Source: Acanthopleura granulata (Eukaryota > Mollusca > Polyplacophora > Chitonida > Chitonidae). Taken from it: 64,000 bases of DNA. Where the stretch lies: the NCBI GenBank assembly GCA_016165875.1, contig JABBOT010000005.1, positions 21,474,520-21,538,519 on the forward strand, read 5' to 3'. This document shows positions 10,906-24,062 of the stretch, in pieces; within the stretch, counting starts at the first letter, position 1; each line of letters starts with the position of its first letter. A model generated the notes under the pieces. That model searched no databases. It saw nothing but the letters and a program-made list of their open reading frames with translations, and was not told where the DNA came from. Position numbers and translations under genes: made by a program.

Positions 10906-13588
10906 CCTTTCTTTAGTCGAAACAACAGCTATACCTACAATCGCAGGTGTTAATATTATCTTCCGAACACGTACAAGTTCCATTTCCACCTGTGAAAAAT
11001 CTGTTTGTTCTTACCGCCGGTACACACTAGGTGTAAAGCAGGTGTTTACTGTGTATGATATGGACAGGCTCACCTCGCATCCCTGTGGGCGGGGTGAACA
11101 ACTGATGATGGGATACGAGATCAACGATGATAATCCCACACTCAGCAACGAGAGGAGAGCCTGCCAATAAGTGTTAAACATTAAAGCGTCCACCAAACAA
11201 TAGTTTTCCAGTTTTGACGGTTGGGTATATTTGCCCAGAGCGCGTGAGCCTGGTATCTCTGTGGCTGTCTGTATGTGGAAGAAGGGAAAGCTGGCGGCCG
11301 TCGACTACCGAGCCAAGGCTGACTTTCCCTGTGATTAGTAAAAACGTCCTCCTATATAGCGATTGCATTCCACACAAACACTCCGACACGCTCATATTAT
11401 ATTATATCTCGTTGATACTGATTCCTTTATTCAGTCGGCTTGAAATTATTAAATGCGGTACAAGGCGAATAAAGCTTTTGTGGACAGACATAAAATATAA
11501 TACACGAAATGACGAAAACGGGTATCCCATTGGGATCACAATGTCACAAAAGGCTAAATCTAATAGAAATAAAAAGGAACAGATAAATTAATGTACAACT
11601 GCAATTCTGTTGATTACAAGGGACATGCGTCATAGCTTATACATGTGCATAAACTATATTAGGAAAAATAAAAGTCGTTGCATTAAAATATCAATAAGAT
11701 ATTTACTGAGAGGACAGTTACTTATAATATTTACCTTGTTTGTTTAGATTAGTAAATAATATTTCATGATATTTTCTTTAGTATCGCAGCCAAGACATAT
11801 TCAGTTTAATTGACAATGACAACTAATTTTAAACTTTGCATATAGATTAACGGTTCTCTGATTTTATATATGCCTCGATTTCTCCCAAATGTGGCCCAGT
11901 CTTTCATCACTGTCTAATCTTCCTAAACTCTCCATACTGTCAGGTAAAGACCTTTCCGAACTCGCAGAATTCAGCAGGTGAAGGTGTGAAAAACGTGCAA
12001 AAAACTCTCTTTTTTTCTTCTTATGTAATCAATATCTATACCGTAATTTATATATTGCCTACACTAATTTTTGAACACGCCTTTAAACTGTTAGTTGAAA
12101 TTACTCCAGAACATACAGAAGTATATATACAGACACGGAAACTACGGTGCAGAACAGTGGAATTATATATTCATCGGAAAAGGATGATATAGTCTTAGGG
12201 ACACTAGAACCCCTCAGGGGTGAAATTTGGCCGATTTTTAAAATTATTTTCACATTTTTATTCTCCATTCCGCTATCTTTCCCCTGTCTCTCATTTAAAG
12301 ATGAAAACCAAGTTCGAACTGTAAATACCTAAACTTTGACAAAAAGTATAACATGTTGTCAACCAAGGCAGTTGTGTTTTCTTAGTTCTCACTGATAAGG
12401 GCGATTAGTTCACTGAATGGGGTTTACCTTCTGCGAATAGACACGCTTCTGGTAAATGTACATTGTCTCCTGCTATAAACTGTGTATGGCTTCTTGTGCA
12501 GACTACCCTAGCAGGCCTATTAACTAAAACAACAGCCGTAATCACCCCATTTGGAGTGCCATTGGAGAGGTGTACAAACACATTCTGACATGGTGTGCTC
12601 AGAAATGTCAAGATAAAACCCCAATTTACGCTATGATGGAAAGTGGAAAATTTAACATAAGTATGTGCATTTGTTCACATTTTAACTGGAGGCAGGATAA
12701 TTTGTGGTTAAAATTAATTGGCAATTAATTAATGACGAATTTTATCACACATAATGCTCCTCCAGACATGTTAGCCTTTTTCTCCCTTTCTCTTTTTTGA
12801 GACGGTTATGTGGTGAAATACTTTTATTTATCTTTTATCTTTTTTTTTTAGTTTTAAAGATATTAGTTAAGGAATATCAAAGTTTCAAAATTTTTTAAAT
12901 TTTTGAAAGTTTCAACTTTAAATGATCACTTAAAACAATCTAAGGTGAATATAAAAAATCTGTGGAGGACCGTTTTTAGATTAAATAGTAAATTATCCAC
13001 TTCAGCAAGAAAAAACTGAAAATGTTGAAAATTGGCGAAAAAATAGCCATTTGAAAAACAGCTCTAAATTTTTTTCAAAGTTTCTCTTTATTTTGAATAA
13101 TATTAAAGTTAGGTAAATTTAAAAAAACAATTTTTTGAGGAAATCAGCACTTGTTTTGCTTTCGGAAAATATATACATATGGCCAGATTTGATCAATATT
13201 TTGTGCCACGAGGTGTTCTATCGTATCCTCAAGTGAAATAAGACCTTGGTACCCCGCTTTGGACAGAGGATTTGGCACTGGGGTTCCCAAGCTGCCCATG
13301 TTCCCTTGGCATTTGTGGCAATATGTGGTGGTTCACGACTCACTTGACAAGACGAGTATAAACATCATTTGTCTGCCACCAGTATGAGGCGCATGTATAC
13401 GTACATCGCATGTGTTAACAGTCCCACAGAAAACAAGTCATAAATAGGACTATAAGTATAAATACAAACTTAAGAACGAGTTCAGTTTGAGGTATTGATA
13501 GACAAAGAAACCCTTTAAATGTTAGATTAGTTCAACTAGGCATCGCCTGTTCGTCTCCTGGTGTGAGCACATGCAAATGGAAGACTTC
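10906..13588. other. Intergenic with a microRNA-like hairpin
   Basis: 11000-11350 is GC-richer and has no tandem or SINE structure, so it could be regulatory. 11899-11951 is listed separately. About 12770-13150 is a strongly AT-rich, low-complexity block of T- and A-runs. No coding exon recognised. Confidence 0.4.
11899..11951 (+). ncRNA. miR-8/200-like sequence in a possible hairpin
   Basis: The 17 nucleotides atactgtcaggtaaaga at 11934-11950 are identical to positions 3-19 of the miR-8/miR-200-family mature RNA as I know it. The first two bases here are cc instead of ta, which changes the seed, and the 3' end also differs. Upstream, gtctttcatcactgtct (11899-11915) can pair imperfectly with it: gtcttt with aaagac, then further short paired stretches separated by bulges, with a loop of about 20 nt. 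The true family star strand is not clearly recognisable. This may be a decayed or divergent relative, or a long chance match. Confidence 0.25.
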
Positions 13589-13590
13589 AC

Positions 13591-13889
13591 ATCATGAAAC
13601 AGGAATAAATGAATAGTATTCATGTCCACGATGCAGAAGTGGTTCTATGCATCATGAAACAGGAATAAATGAATAGTATTCATGTCCACGATACAGAAGT
13701 GGTCCTATGCATCATGAAACAGGAATCAATGAATAGTATTCATGCCCACGATGCAGAAGTGGTTCTATGCATCATGAAACAGGAATAAATAAATAGTATT
13801 CATGTCCACGATACAGAAGTGGTCCTATGCATCATGAAACAGGAATCAATGAATAGTATTCATGCCCACGATGCAGAAGTGGTCGTATA
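13591..13889. repeat. 60-bp tandem array, five copies
   Basis: Five consecutive copies of a 60-bp unit beginning atcatgaaacaggaat and containing tagtattcatg and ccacgat(g/a)cagaagtgg. Copies 2-3 and 4-5 share diagnostic variants in order (aataaa/gtcc/atac, then aatcaa/gccc/atgc), so a 120-bp dimer has been duplicated. An open frame running out of the array is an artefact of the repeat. Confidence 0.97.
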
Positions 13890-16800
13890 TAGGGATCTAT
13901 GTTATCCAATGCGCACCGTTCAACTAGAGCCATATAAGCCCAAACGCGGGGAAAACATGATCGGTTTTGATCGATGTACTCGTATGTACAGTTTCTTTCT
14001 CTCTGAAAGTGTAATATTGAACCACTTTCTGAACCGCTTGATTAGGCGAAAATGTCTTTGAATGTCGTTATGTTTCAGCGTGCTGTTTTCCCGTGCTGTT
14101 TTGAAACGAAGGCGGGCGGGGGGAGGGGGGGGTAGTGTAGGCGTATACTTTGGTTCCTGGATGAATACATTCATTGTAGACAGATAGATTGAATTGAATT
14201 ATAGACTTTCGTTAACTCGAAGCCAAATTTTAAAAAAACTTTAATACTATAATTTTCCATGGTTTGACTGGAAACGCACTTGATATTTTTGTCATTAATC
14301 CTTCAAGCTGGTACACCTTGAATGATTTAAACCAAATTGTCAACCTTATAACATTTTAATATTTATGTCGGCATGAGTCTAAATTTACATTAATACAACA
14401 GAATATTCTTTTCAACCTTGGCAATTATTTTCCCATTCACAAAATTTGTTTTCTTAATAGTCATTTCTGCATTATACCTCGGCCAGCCCACTCATAGTGT
14501 ACTCAATGTTGTATTTAATTATTATTATGTCAACTTAGATTTAATCAAAGGTTAAAGCTTTCATTAATATGTATATTCACACACAGGCTTTGATACTCTT
14601 CCTTGAAGAACCCATATAGTTTTTAAGGCATGTCTCACAAACTGTACTATGTACAGGACCAACGCAACCAAGAGCCGTCGTGTAAGGATCAAGTTTTATA
14701 CAAACGTGTTACTGAGTAATCGGGCAAAGCACACATGTATAGAGGGGTATAAAGTATTGCGTCTCTGGAAAGCAATAAGTCGGATTCTACACATCTTTCC
14801 CAATAAAGGTGTGTTGATTGAGTTGCAGACGGCCTATAAGTACCAGGACTGAGGTAGGAGCGGCACGTCCTGTTGTTACTTCGATAGGTTTGAGTGGGTC
14901 ATCCATCGAGAGAATCTGTTAAACCGCTCGGGGTTCTCCAAATGGACTGGGGTGGTGGAGCGGATTTGCCGTGAGGCATAAAAAGAGGAGCCTCTCTCCG
15001 CGATGTTTTACAGGGCCGCTTTTGTTTGCAGTTTAATCAACGGATCAAAACGATGGATAGAATATCAACAGATGAGGCCAATTGATTAACGTTAATAGCT
15101 TGTAGCTTCAATTGTCAACAATAAAAGCGAGGTCTTTACCAATTGCCCTCGTGCGTACAGGAGCTGTTTTGTAAAAGCCGCTCGGGTTGAACATACAAGT
15201 GTCTCTGTCCAGTCGCCATGAAGGTAATTTGTAAGAGTCGACTCAGTCTAAATGTGTTTACCTTTCAACCCCGGAGTTCTATACGTTGGCTCGATTCGGA
15301 TAATTCACGGCCTACTCTCCAGCCATGGATCTATAAAGCCGGCTCTAGGACAACAGTCTCGTCAGACCTGAAACGAGAGCAAAGACAATAAATCATAATA
15401 CTGCTGTAGTTTAATTTACGTGAGTAATGTAAGGCAATTTAGCCAATTTTTCACCACGCTAAATTCTTAATTGAATAAAAGTGTGTAAAAAGCCTCTACC
15501 GGTCGTGTCACGGGACAGAATTACGCGCCGAATACTTCACTTCCGCTCCCACTTCCGGTCGATGACGGGTCGTCCCGGCACCGATTCAAACAGACCGGGC
15601 TCTACACTGCCGCTTCCCATCTTAAGATCCCCATTGGAGTTTTGTTTCAGCGTTCGATAGGCAGGACCTTTTATACACGGTGAACTTCCAACGATTGTTT
15701 ACGAGACAAGGGAAGACACCAAGCGTTCAAGCTAGTGCGGAAAACAACCGTTTTGGCACAACCTGATGCATTGAGTTTAAAAGAGAGTTTACATCATGCA
15801 GCTCAGTGTGTGTTCTTTCATCGTTGATCAAAAGTCAACCAAATACAAACTCTGCTCAAACTCTGTGTTTATATAGCCACCACTGAAATAGGGATGAATA
15901 TGTGCAACAATCACAACGATCCTGACACCGCAAAAGACATGCTACCAGTGTATATACGCTGAACCTTCATGAGTTAATTTATTTTTTAAAATAGGGCTAC
16001 CCAACTCCCAACAGCTACTAGGTTTAATGTAATTATCATCCAGGACGACGAGTGGCGAAGACATACGTTTTCATGGTAGTTACTATCAATTTAGCCCTAT
16101 ATAGCTTTGCGGAAGTGGGCGGAAGTATATGTATAATAAATATCTTAAGAGGTCGCTAAGCAACTCTGTGTTGCTCGATTAGCATAAATCAATCAATTAT
16201 ATTTACGCAAATCGGTATTTTCATAGACATACTGTAAAACAAATCAACCAAATATGAAGAGGCTTCATTATCCAAGTTATATACAAACAGACCTATTAAT
16301 TAAAGTCAATTGGTCTATATGGATTCAACTATTAACAACAATTCAAGAACTTAAATGCTGAAGGTTCAAACCATTCATATACATATATAGACATACCATA
16401 ATATAGCAAATCAGCAATATATGAGCTTGCATGAGTAAGTATAAATCACGTGTGTCCTTATAACCCAAGCATATATTTTGCTTATATAACTCAGCACATT
16501 CTAACAATATATGGACGTTATATAAGACAAATCAAGCATATGTGTACCCATAATTGAATGAAATCAACGAACTGAAATAAAGCTACATATATACAGACAT
16601 AATAATTATTTGCCCGGGCTTTCACGTGACTCGAGGATGCGTTTAACTATATAGTCCTAATTGGAGACAATAATTGATTGGTCGACTGCACATTTCTAGA
16701 TTCCTCTGCGGTATTTTATTCTATGTAAATGGCGATGATACTTATTAGAGCTAGCTAAACATTTAGTAGGTTGTCTGACAAAAATATTCAAAGAAATAAT

Positions 16801-18779
16801 TTTTTGTCGAAAGAATCCGTAATTTGCAAATAATAGCAAAAACTTTCTTGTGATTTTTCCTCTATCGTTTTTGATAGTTTTGATAAACCCTGGATGGAAT
16901 CTAAATATATAGCGGATACTCTTCAAGCCTATATATATATATATATTTAACGATTTCTGTATGATCTCCCAATTGATTATTTGACCAATGGGTTTCATGT
17001 CCTGATAAAAAAATATTTAGGCAGAATGCCATGCAATATATGAAAGTGAGACGAAAAATAGGAGCATTAAATGTGTGAGAGGTTGTCTGTATAGTTTGGC
17101 AAATATCAACAATCAGCAACGCAACCAGCAGGTATTTCTGTACGCAATGTCCATGGCAATGTCTGCAAGTTCACTGCATACCACTGGCAACAATGCTGAT
17201 TTTTAAGATCCCTTTATTTGAAAGTTACGTATATATAGTATTAACCATGCGCTAGAATGTAATAATGATTGCGTAACCTTAAAGCGTTCAATTAATTCAG
17301 TAAAAATGTTTACACATGTATGGTATTTACGGCTAAAACTGTATGTGGTTTCGTAATATACACCTATCAAGTTATATTACGTTTGAAAGCGATTGGAAAT
17401 CATGTGGAGAGTGTTACATGTCACTTACTTTTATTTAGGTATTTATTTCACTCTTGATTAACGTCATCCTACATGTTTTTAAATGGATGTCATACCAAAC
17501 TGTTGTTAAATCCCATACAGATGTATAACTGGTGTGACGCTATGATACAGCACTGTATCACACACAATGAGGCTTCTCAATAAGCTTCGAGTATGTTTAT
17601 GTTATAAAGACATGAAATTTCAAATCTTCTGTCCATTGATTACATGAAAGTGATAAGTGTATATATACAGGCATTAGTTAGTGTTAACTTAACAATACGT
17701 AATGACCGTCAGTACATATGCACCTGTTATCATTCAGATATAATAGCTCAGAAATCTAACGTGTCAAAAGATGAAAACTTCTGTTCTTGGCAGTTAGATG
17801 CTCGAGTCGATGAAACAGTTTTGTTGAATGTAAGGTCTAAAAATGAACTGTTTAAATGTAAAGTGTATGAATTACTAAAATATTTCAAGCAAATCAAATA
17901 TATTGTTACACACACAAAAATAACATAATTATATTAATATACAAAGTTTCACCATTTAGCTGGAATGCCCTCACCTATTCATTTGCAATATAGCATTTAA
18001 ATTTTTATTTGAATTCTATATTTATTAGATATGTGATAAATCCACATAATATCTTAATAATCTATTAAGTAAAGTCCCCAAGAATACCTAATGATGTGTC
18101 TGGAAAATCCGCAATAATACAGGCAGTAAGCACCTGATATAAACATCTTGAGAGCTCAAAATGTTGTAGTGAGTTAATTTTTTCTTTGGGAAATTATAAC
18201 GACTCAGGTGCTTTATTTTCCAATTGTTGCCAGACATTTTACAACCAAAAAACCAACATTTCTGAAAGCCAAGAATGTCGAATTCAGTAAAAAAATCTGA
18301 AGACACAAAAAAAAGGAAAGAAATTAAAAAAAAAATCGTCTGCCTTTTGGATTGCTTTTAATTTAATAAGCAGTTAATGTATGGGTACATTGCGTTAAGT
18401 TTGTGTTATTTGCACAACATATACAGACGAATGGAATGCTTCGACATCAGTGTTTGCTTGAGGAAGGGGTTTACGGTTGCGGTCTCCTGTCATTACCCCG
18501 CATTTGTACGTTATTTTGGATGACATTAGCAACGCTTCATGCTTTAAGCTCACCCATATATTTACTCTTCGTGGAAAACGGAAGTTTTTTATTGCAGCGA
18601 ATTCCCTCGAATTGCCGCTCATATAATAACCATCGCTCATATTTTTGGGTTAGTCGGGGAAGATACCACGGTTTACAAGGCATCACTGAGAACAATGACT
18701 TCACAAACAAGACACTGTCAACATTGGCTATCAAATTTAAATATATGACGAATAAAAGACGCTAAAGCCTCCAACTTTT

Positions 18780-19310
18780 GCCACAGCGATCCCAAACGAG
18801 AACTGTTCGACCCATGATTTTCGCTTTTCACCTTTATGGCACCAAGTTACATTACCCGTTACCCGTTAAACGGGGTAAAGACTGCCGGCAAGCACTCCCG
18901 CGGCCCGCCAGGAATTACTGGTAAATCCTCGGACAGCTATCAATTCCGATAAAGGAAGAAAACGGGGAAAGAAGCAATTTCGAAGGGCTTAGCCCAATCA
19001 CCAACAATTGAATGATTTTCATACATAGAAATTAGCTTTATCAGATTGTAAATTAAAAGACACCTTGTGACATGATAAATTAAAGGATCTTCCATCACTG
19101 TAATCCGTGGGCCCACACGAACGAGGGGGCCGGGAAATTTGTGGCGTCCATTCCCCTCTGAGGGCTATCTTTCTAGTCTCCGTCAGCGAATGCCAGTCTA
19201 TATTCCACACGAACGCCTTTGGGAGTCTCGCCGACGTTCTGTCTTCGGAGAGCAGGCCAGCTGTTTACCGGCACATCGAGATTTCGAATTTCCCCCAGCT
19301 CTAACCATCT
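18780..19310. promoter_or_regulatory. Possible regulatory block
   Basis: A GC-richer island in AT-rich surroundings. It contains a dense imperfect repeat/palindrome at about 18854-18880 (acccgttacccgttaaacgggg) and several short homeodomain-like ATTA/TAAT words. There is no SINE or tandem repeat and no convincing open frame. Function is inferred only from composition. Confidence 0.2.
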
Positions 19311-22300
19311 AGCATATGGTTGTCAATTTGCAACAGAGAAATAAATGGCAAGGAAAAAGGGGAAAAAACGGAATTTGGCTCCAGATTGCACATTGCACAT
19401 GCAATATTAACATTTTTTAGTGATTCTATAGTTCGAAATTCCAATCAGACAAACATCTAAAGCCGAGAACATTGTTCCTTGTACAAAGAGGGTTATTTCA
19501 CGTTTCATATTTTTTTTTCAGACTTTTTCGGTGTGGCTGTGTAGTACTTGATTTTGTCCCTGTAGCAAGCAGATTGCGCTATGGCAAATCTCGCCAGTTA
19601 TAACTGACAATGACAATGGACAAGACGCAAACTATCTGTAAAATCAAATGTGTGTCTATGTAATGTTTTCATTTTACCGCATTTCTAATCCCACATATCA
19701 CCATGCATAGCACCGGGAGGAAAATGAGCCTCAAAGATACATTTTTCAGACACATTTTAAATGCCCTCATATACACCGTTATTTACAAGACGTTCGCATT
19801 TCTTTTCTCCAACCTTCATATCGTGCTTGCTCATTTCCCCATACCTTCATTCTGCAGCTTTTAACTGCATGCGCATCGTCGTCATCCACTATTAACCTGT
19901 CTTCTTTTTTCTTTGGCCAAGTGACCAATCTTGCCGTCTTGGCCAGTTAGCGCCTAGGGGTTGGCGGGGACACAGTCAATATTGTGACCACTTAGATTAG
20001 CCCTGGATTTGATCGGTCAGGCGATTACCTCTTTGCGTCTTAATATTATAGTGTCTATTAGTCCCCTCCAATAGACCTCTGCTCGCTCAGAGAATATACC
20101 GATCCTTGACTTCTACAAGCCACCATGTTTAAGGCACCTTTTCCCCACCTCCTTCCTCCTCGCTATATACCGACTGATATAACGGGCCAGCAAGAATGAT
20201 GGTCAGGTAGTAAAACGACGTCGATACTAACATGTAAACTCCAACAAGTTTTCTAAGTTGACAACTTGAATCTATACGGTGCAAATTGAAATACATGTAT
20301 CACTTTAAACACGGTTTACGCCTAAATTAGCGTTAACCGAATATATCTTAGTGAATATAGACGAGCTAGGTCTAAAATAATTCCGACTGTAAAAAAAATT
20401 CTTACACAAAAAACTAACCTAACTGAAAGATATGTATTTAATATAAGATAAAATCCTCAAAGATAAAACGAAGGTTCAAAGGATTCACACGCATGCCTGT
20501 TTACAAACTTAATCATTTCTTATTGATTGAGATAGTATATGAACAATTTTTTTATCCCGATTTGATTGAACCAACTTTCATCGCGTTATCATGTATAACG
20601 TTAAAAAAAAAAACGAGATTTGCTGTCTTTCAGTGTTTGTTTGTTTGGCAAGTTAAAATTCCTGACTGAAATATGCAATCGTTGCCTGTTTGAGATAATT
20701 TAGAAATAAGCCTCCAAAATGACCAATTATTCTGGGTATGGTTTATTCAGGACGAGCGTCGTGGCGGCTGTAATGTCTTCGGCAAAGCCATGCGTCTCGG
20801 TAAGAAATGTTTCGGCCGTTGCAACGGCTCATTACTCACTCCGTTTCCATTGCTTTTCGCTCGAGGGACGAAAACAAAAATTGCCGAATAAATTTGGTTG
20901 TCAATCTGGAAGGAAACCAAAAGTGGCTTTTCGAAATTGAGTTGGCACCATCAGCAATGAAAACTCCATTATTCGTCCTTCTAAATTGTGCAAACGTGAG
21001 AAGTCCCTTTACTAAATGGCCCTCTTGGGAGATCCCGTCGACCGCATGTTGTAAAGCCTCAAGTTAAATTTCACCCCCAAGTCGGTTCCATCACTTTAAT
21101 ACTAGAGCCGCCCCAAAACGGATGGTTTTTCTAGCTCCGATTCGCCTCCATGTCAGATTCAAACGACGCGGCCTTTGGCCATTCTACCGTATGCTGCCTT
21201 CATTATTTGAAAAACTCGACTTTTTGGAGCTTATAAAAAGTGCAATGACATGGATGGTAAGAAAAATTCAGGCTTTGTTCAGATTTATATTTCCATCTGA
21301 TACTGCTTCTAAGATCCCGCAAATATCCCGTGTCATGCAGTGGTGCACGTAGAAATAGACACACCATGCTTTTTTTATTTCCTCGGTCCATATAACGCCC
21401 ATGCAACAATGCAGTGTAACGCTTGATACCAGCTAACAACCAAAACGGCAGGGTGTATTTATGCTATGATTTACATAGTCATATAAATGAGACGAAACTA
21501 TACTTACAAGTCAATCACCGAACACAAGCCATTGTAGTCGCTAAACACGTGTTTGTATTAGAGAAATGAAACAAATATTTGTCTCAGAAAATATCCGGAC
21601 TTCATTTTTCCTGTTTAGATGAATCAGTGTACCATAATAGGTTTTACATGCAGGCCACTTTACACATATCGAAAGCAAGTATATATGTAACGAATTAAAC
21701 GTCGCGTAAAACTGTCTAAAATTTCCATCATAATGCCCAGAGGTGTTTAATCAACAGAAAGAAGATTGCACTTAACAGCTGTATATATATACATTCTAGA
21801 ACACTCCCAGTAGTGAGCTATATGTAAATGCATGCCATATATAAGCGTCTACTACATTGAATTGTAAAATGTTATTCGTAGTATATTGTTCTTGTACAAC
21901 GACGCATCCCACGAGATGCGATATGTACATCAGCTATGAAGCAAGATGTATTGTACGATGATCGTGGCCACTGATCGGGTAACGCGAGTAATGTTATGCT
22001 CCATTGGTCTGATTTATTCATACACACTTTCGTACAAAAAGTTGCAAAACAACGTCGGCCATTTTGTTTGTTTTAAGCGATCTGTGTTAACGTCGGTGAT
22101 TGTCCGTGGCTGCCGTTGAGGCCGTGAGAGTGAATATTTTATTTCATAACGAGTGTGGTATTATTTTCTGATAATCTGCATAAGTAGATAATGATAATCA
22201 TCGTGTTGACACGTTTTATATAAGCGAAAGAACCTTCTGATTTATGTAATTCATCGCTATTTTGCGAGGCTAAGGGCGAAAGCCTCCAAAATAATTGAAA

Positions 22301-23435
22301 CATCGCATGTCTGTATAATGACTCTAGACCACTACCTGCATGGCCCGTTAAACAGTTTAAACCGACATGTATAAAAAGTATTTACACGCATATAGATCTG
22401 TATTTAATATACGATCAACTTTATTTATGCAGCGTGCGTGCAAAAATGCTTAACTTTCCAAATGTGTACAGAAACATAACTCTTGACGAATGTTTACAGT
22501 ATATATGCAGACATACAGTCATACTAAGTGAATAGAACGAAATACCGCCAGGTTATAGATGGAAGAATGTTGTGGTCTTTTCGCAACGTCAGTTATGTCA
22601 AATAACGTCCTCATTGGAAACAAATGAAGTTATGAGCATAAGTCTCGATTGGTTACATATATCGCCGGTTATATTAAAATATCGATTAGTATAGTTACCA
22701 TTATTAGAATCAAAATATACATTTGATAATCTTGTAGGTGCATGCAGATAACCAGGAATTGCATAATAGCTTAATCCACGACTATCCAGCATTGGTAACT
22801 TTAAATCAACGTAGATCAGTTCATACCTACAGTTTATTCAGTAACATGCAATGTGCACAGCTTATTTCTATTTTGTTGTATGTGCAAGAAACTACAATAT
22901 GAAAAAAATATAACAACGGGCGTTTTTTAACCGATACAATAATTCCATTATACAAGTCATTTAAGTAAGCTGGATATGTGTAATTCCTTGTGTGCAATTA
23001 ACAACAATGCAAATAGGTGTGTTAACTGAAGTGTGCTATAGGATGGCGCTATTTGCGTTCCACATGAATTTTCACACTGTCCTCTGTATCTGCGCTTGGC
23101 ATCAAACACTTGCCATATGTGAAAGCACCGTCCCTGAATACCAGGTCTGTGATTAAATAATCATATTCAGAGGTATATAACAGACATGTCACCTTTCGTT
23201 TCTCGATGTTCTTTCACCATGCAGGGCATGTAGCAAGGTTTTCTCTCCCGACTGATAAGGCCAATTACCTGAGGTCACCGTATGCAAACACATCTCCTCG
23301 GTCACAGAAGGTAATCAAAGCACATTACAATGGGCACAGCGCTGTATTCCATTTTACACGTGTATATCTGCAAACACAATGTTTTTTCATTTGTGTTTCA
23401 ACTTCTAATTACCACAGGCGATGAACTCAGCGCTC

Positions 23436-23765
23436 CTATACAACCCATAAAGTACAAGTATTCCTTTGAACTCCTGACGAATTTTCAGCCCTGATATAAC
23501 TAAGCAAACCCGAAAATGCTTGATGCAATAAAAGTCTTTCTTCTATGCTACATCGAAGCCCACCAACGTTAACTCGAGCAAATAAAAGCAAGCACAAATA
23601 ACCATGTATCAAATCTCTTAATGTATACTCTTGCCATTCCTGTAGTGCATTCAAAACAGCATTAATGCCGTAACTAGAATCTGTAGACAACAGAAATACT
23701 TTAGTCCGTAAACGTTGTTCCGCTGATTTTTTGGCATTGTTTTGTTTTTCTTTTTTATTTGTCAC
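23436..23765 (-). other. Unrecognised 109-residue open frame
   Basis: A minus-strand open frame with a basic, Lys/Gln-rich start (from the Met at 23765) and a Leu-rich middle. I do not recognise the protein. There is no family motif and no supporting promoter or splice structure, and its start lies against a TA microsatellite. It may be chance or a fragment of an old transposon. Confidence 0.12.
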
Positions 23766-23776
23766 GTCTTTTAACC

Positions 23777-23777
<1 letters not shown>

Positions 23778-23837
<60 letters not shown>
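23778..23837. repeat. (TA)n-(TGTC)n compound microsatellite
   Basis: A TA tract at about 23778-23802 is followed by tgtatg and then repeated tgtc units to about 23837. Confidence 0.97.
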
Positions 23838-23973
23838 TTTTAAATATAAATTACAATCTTATACCAGGCGTTAACCATAACGAACGCCCAAGGTTAATAA
23901 TAATAACTGACCAATTTACAAAACAACATTCCACACAAATCTTCCAAAACTAAGAAAATATACATCTATACCT

Positions 23974-23976
<3 letters not shown>

Positions 23977-24058
<82 letters not shown>
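23977..24058. repeat. (TA)n microsatellite
   Basis: About 40 uninterrupted TA units. Such tracts can extrude cruciforms and are prone to length errors in assembly. Confidence 0.97.

Positions 24059-24062
<4 letters not shown>

Larger units (their letters stand above)
13890..23777. other. Long gene-free stretch with GC-richer blocks
   Basis: No gene recognised over nearly 10 kb and no family-A SINE is seen. A G-rich run lies at about 14113-14134. Blocks with less AT bias and no obvious repeat structure occur at about 14850-15650, 18780-19310, 19900-20110 and 20740-21120. They are possible regulatory DNA of the downstream homeobox gene, but this is only an impression of composition. 16200-17500 and 17900-18400 are very AT-rich. 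An open frame at 17644-17928 (94 residues) and one at 18403-18765 show no recognisable features. Confidence 0.35.

Noticed and set aside
12389..12406. miR-184-like word (actgataagggc)
   Set aside because: Only the 3' 12 bases match, the seed half does not, and no hairpin partner was seen. A 12-nt match is expected by chance across many microRNAs.
13819..14061. 80-residue open frame leaving the tandem array
   Set aside because: It begins inside the 60-bp repeat and has no family features.
17644..17928. 94-residue open frame in AT-rich DNA
   Set aside because: No recognised family, no promoter or splice signals. Frames of this length arise by chance in 64 kb.
18403..18765. 120-residue open frame
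   Set aside because: No recognisable motif, no splice context, and overlapping minus-strand frames of similar quality.
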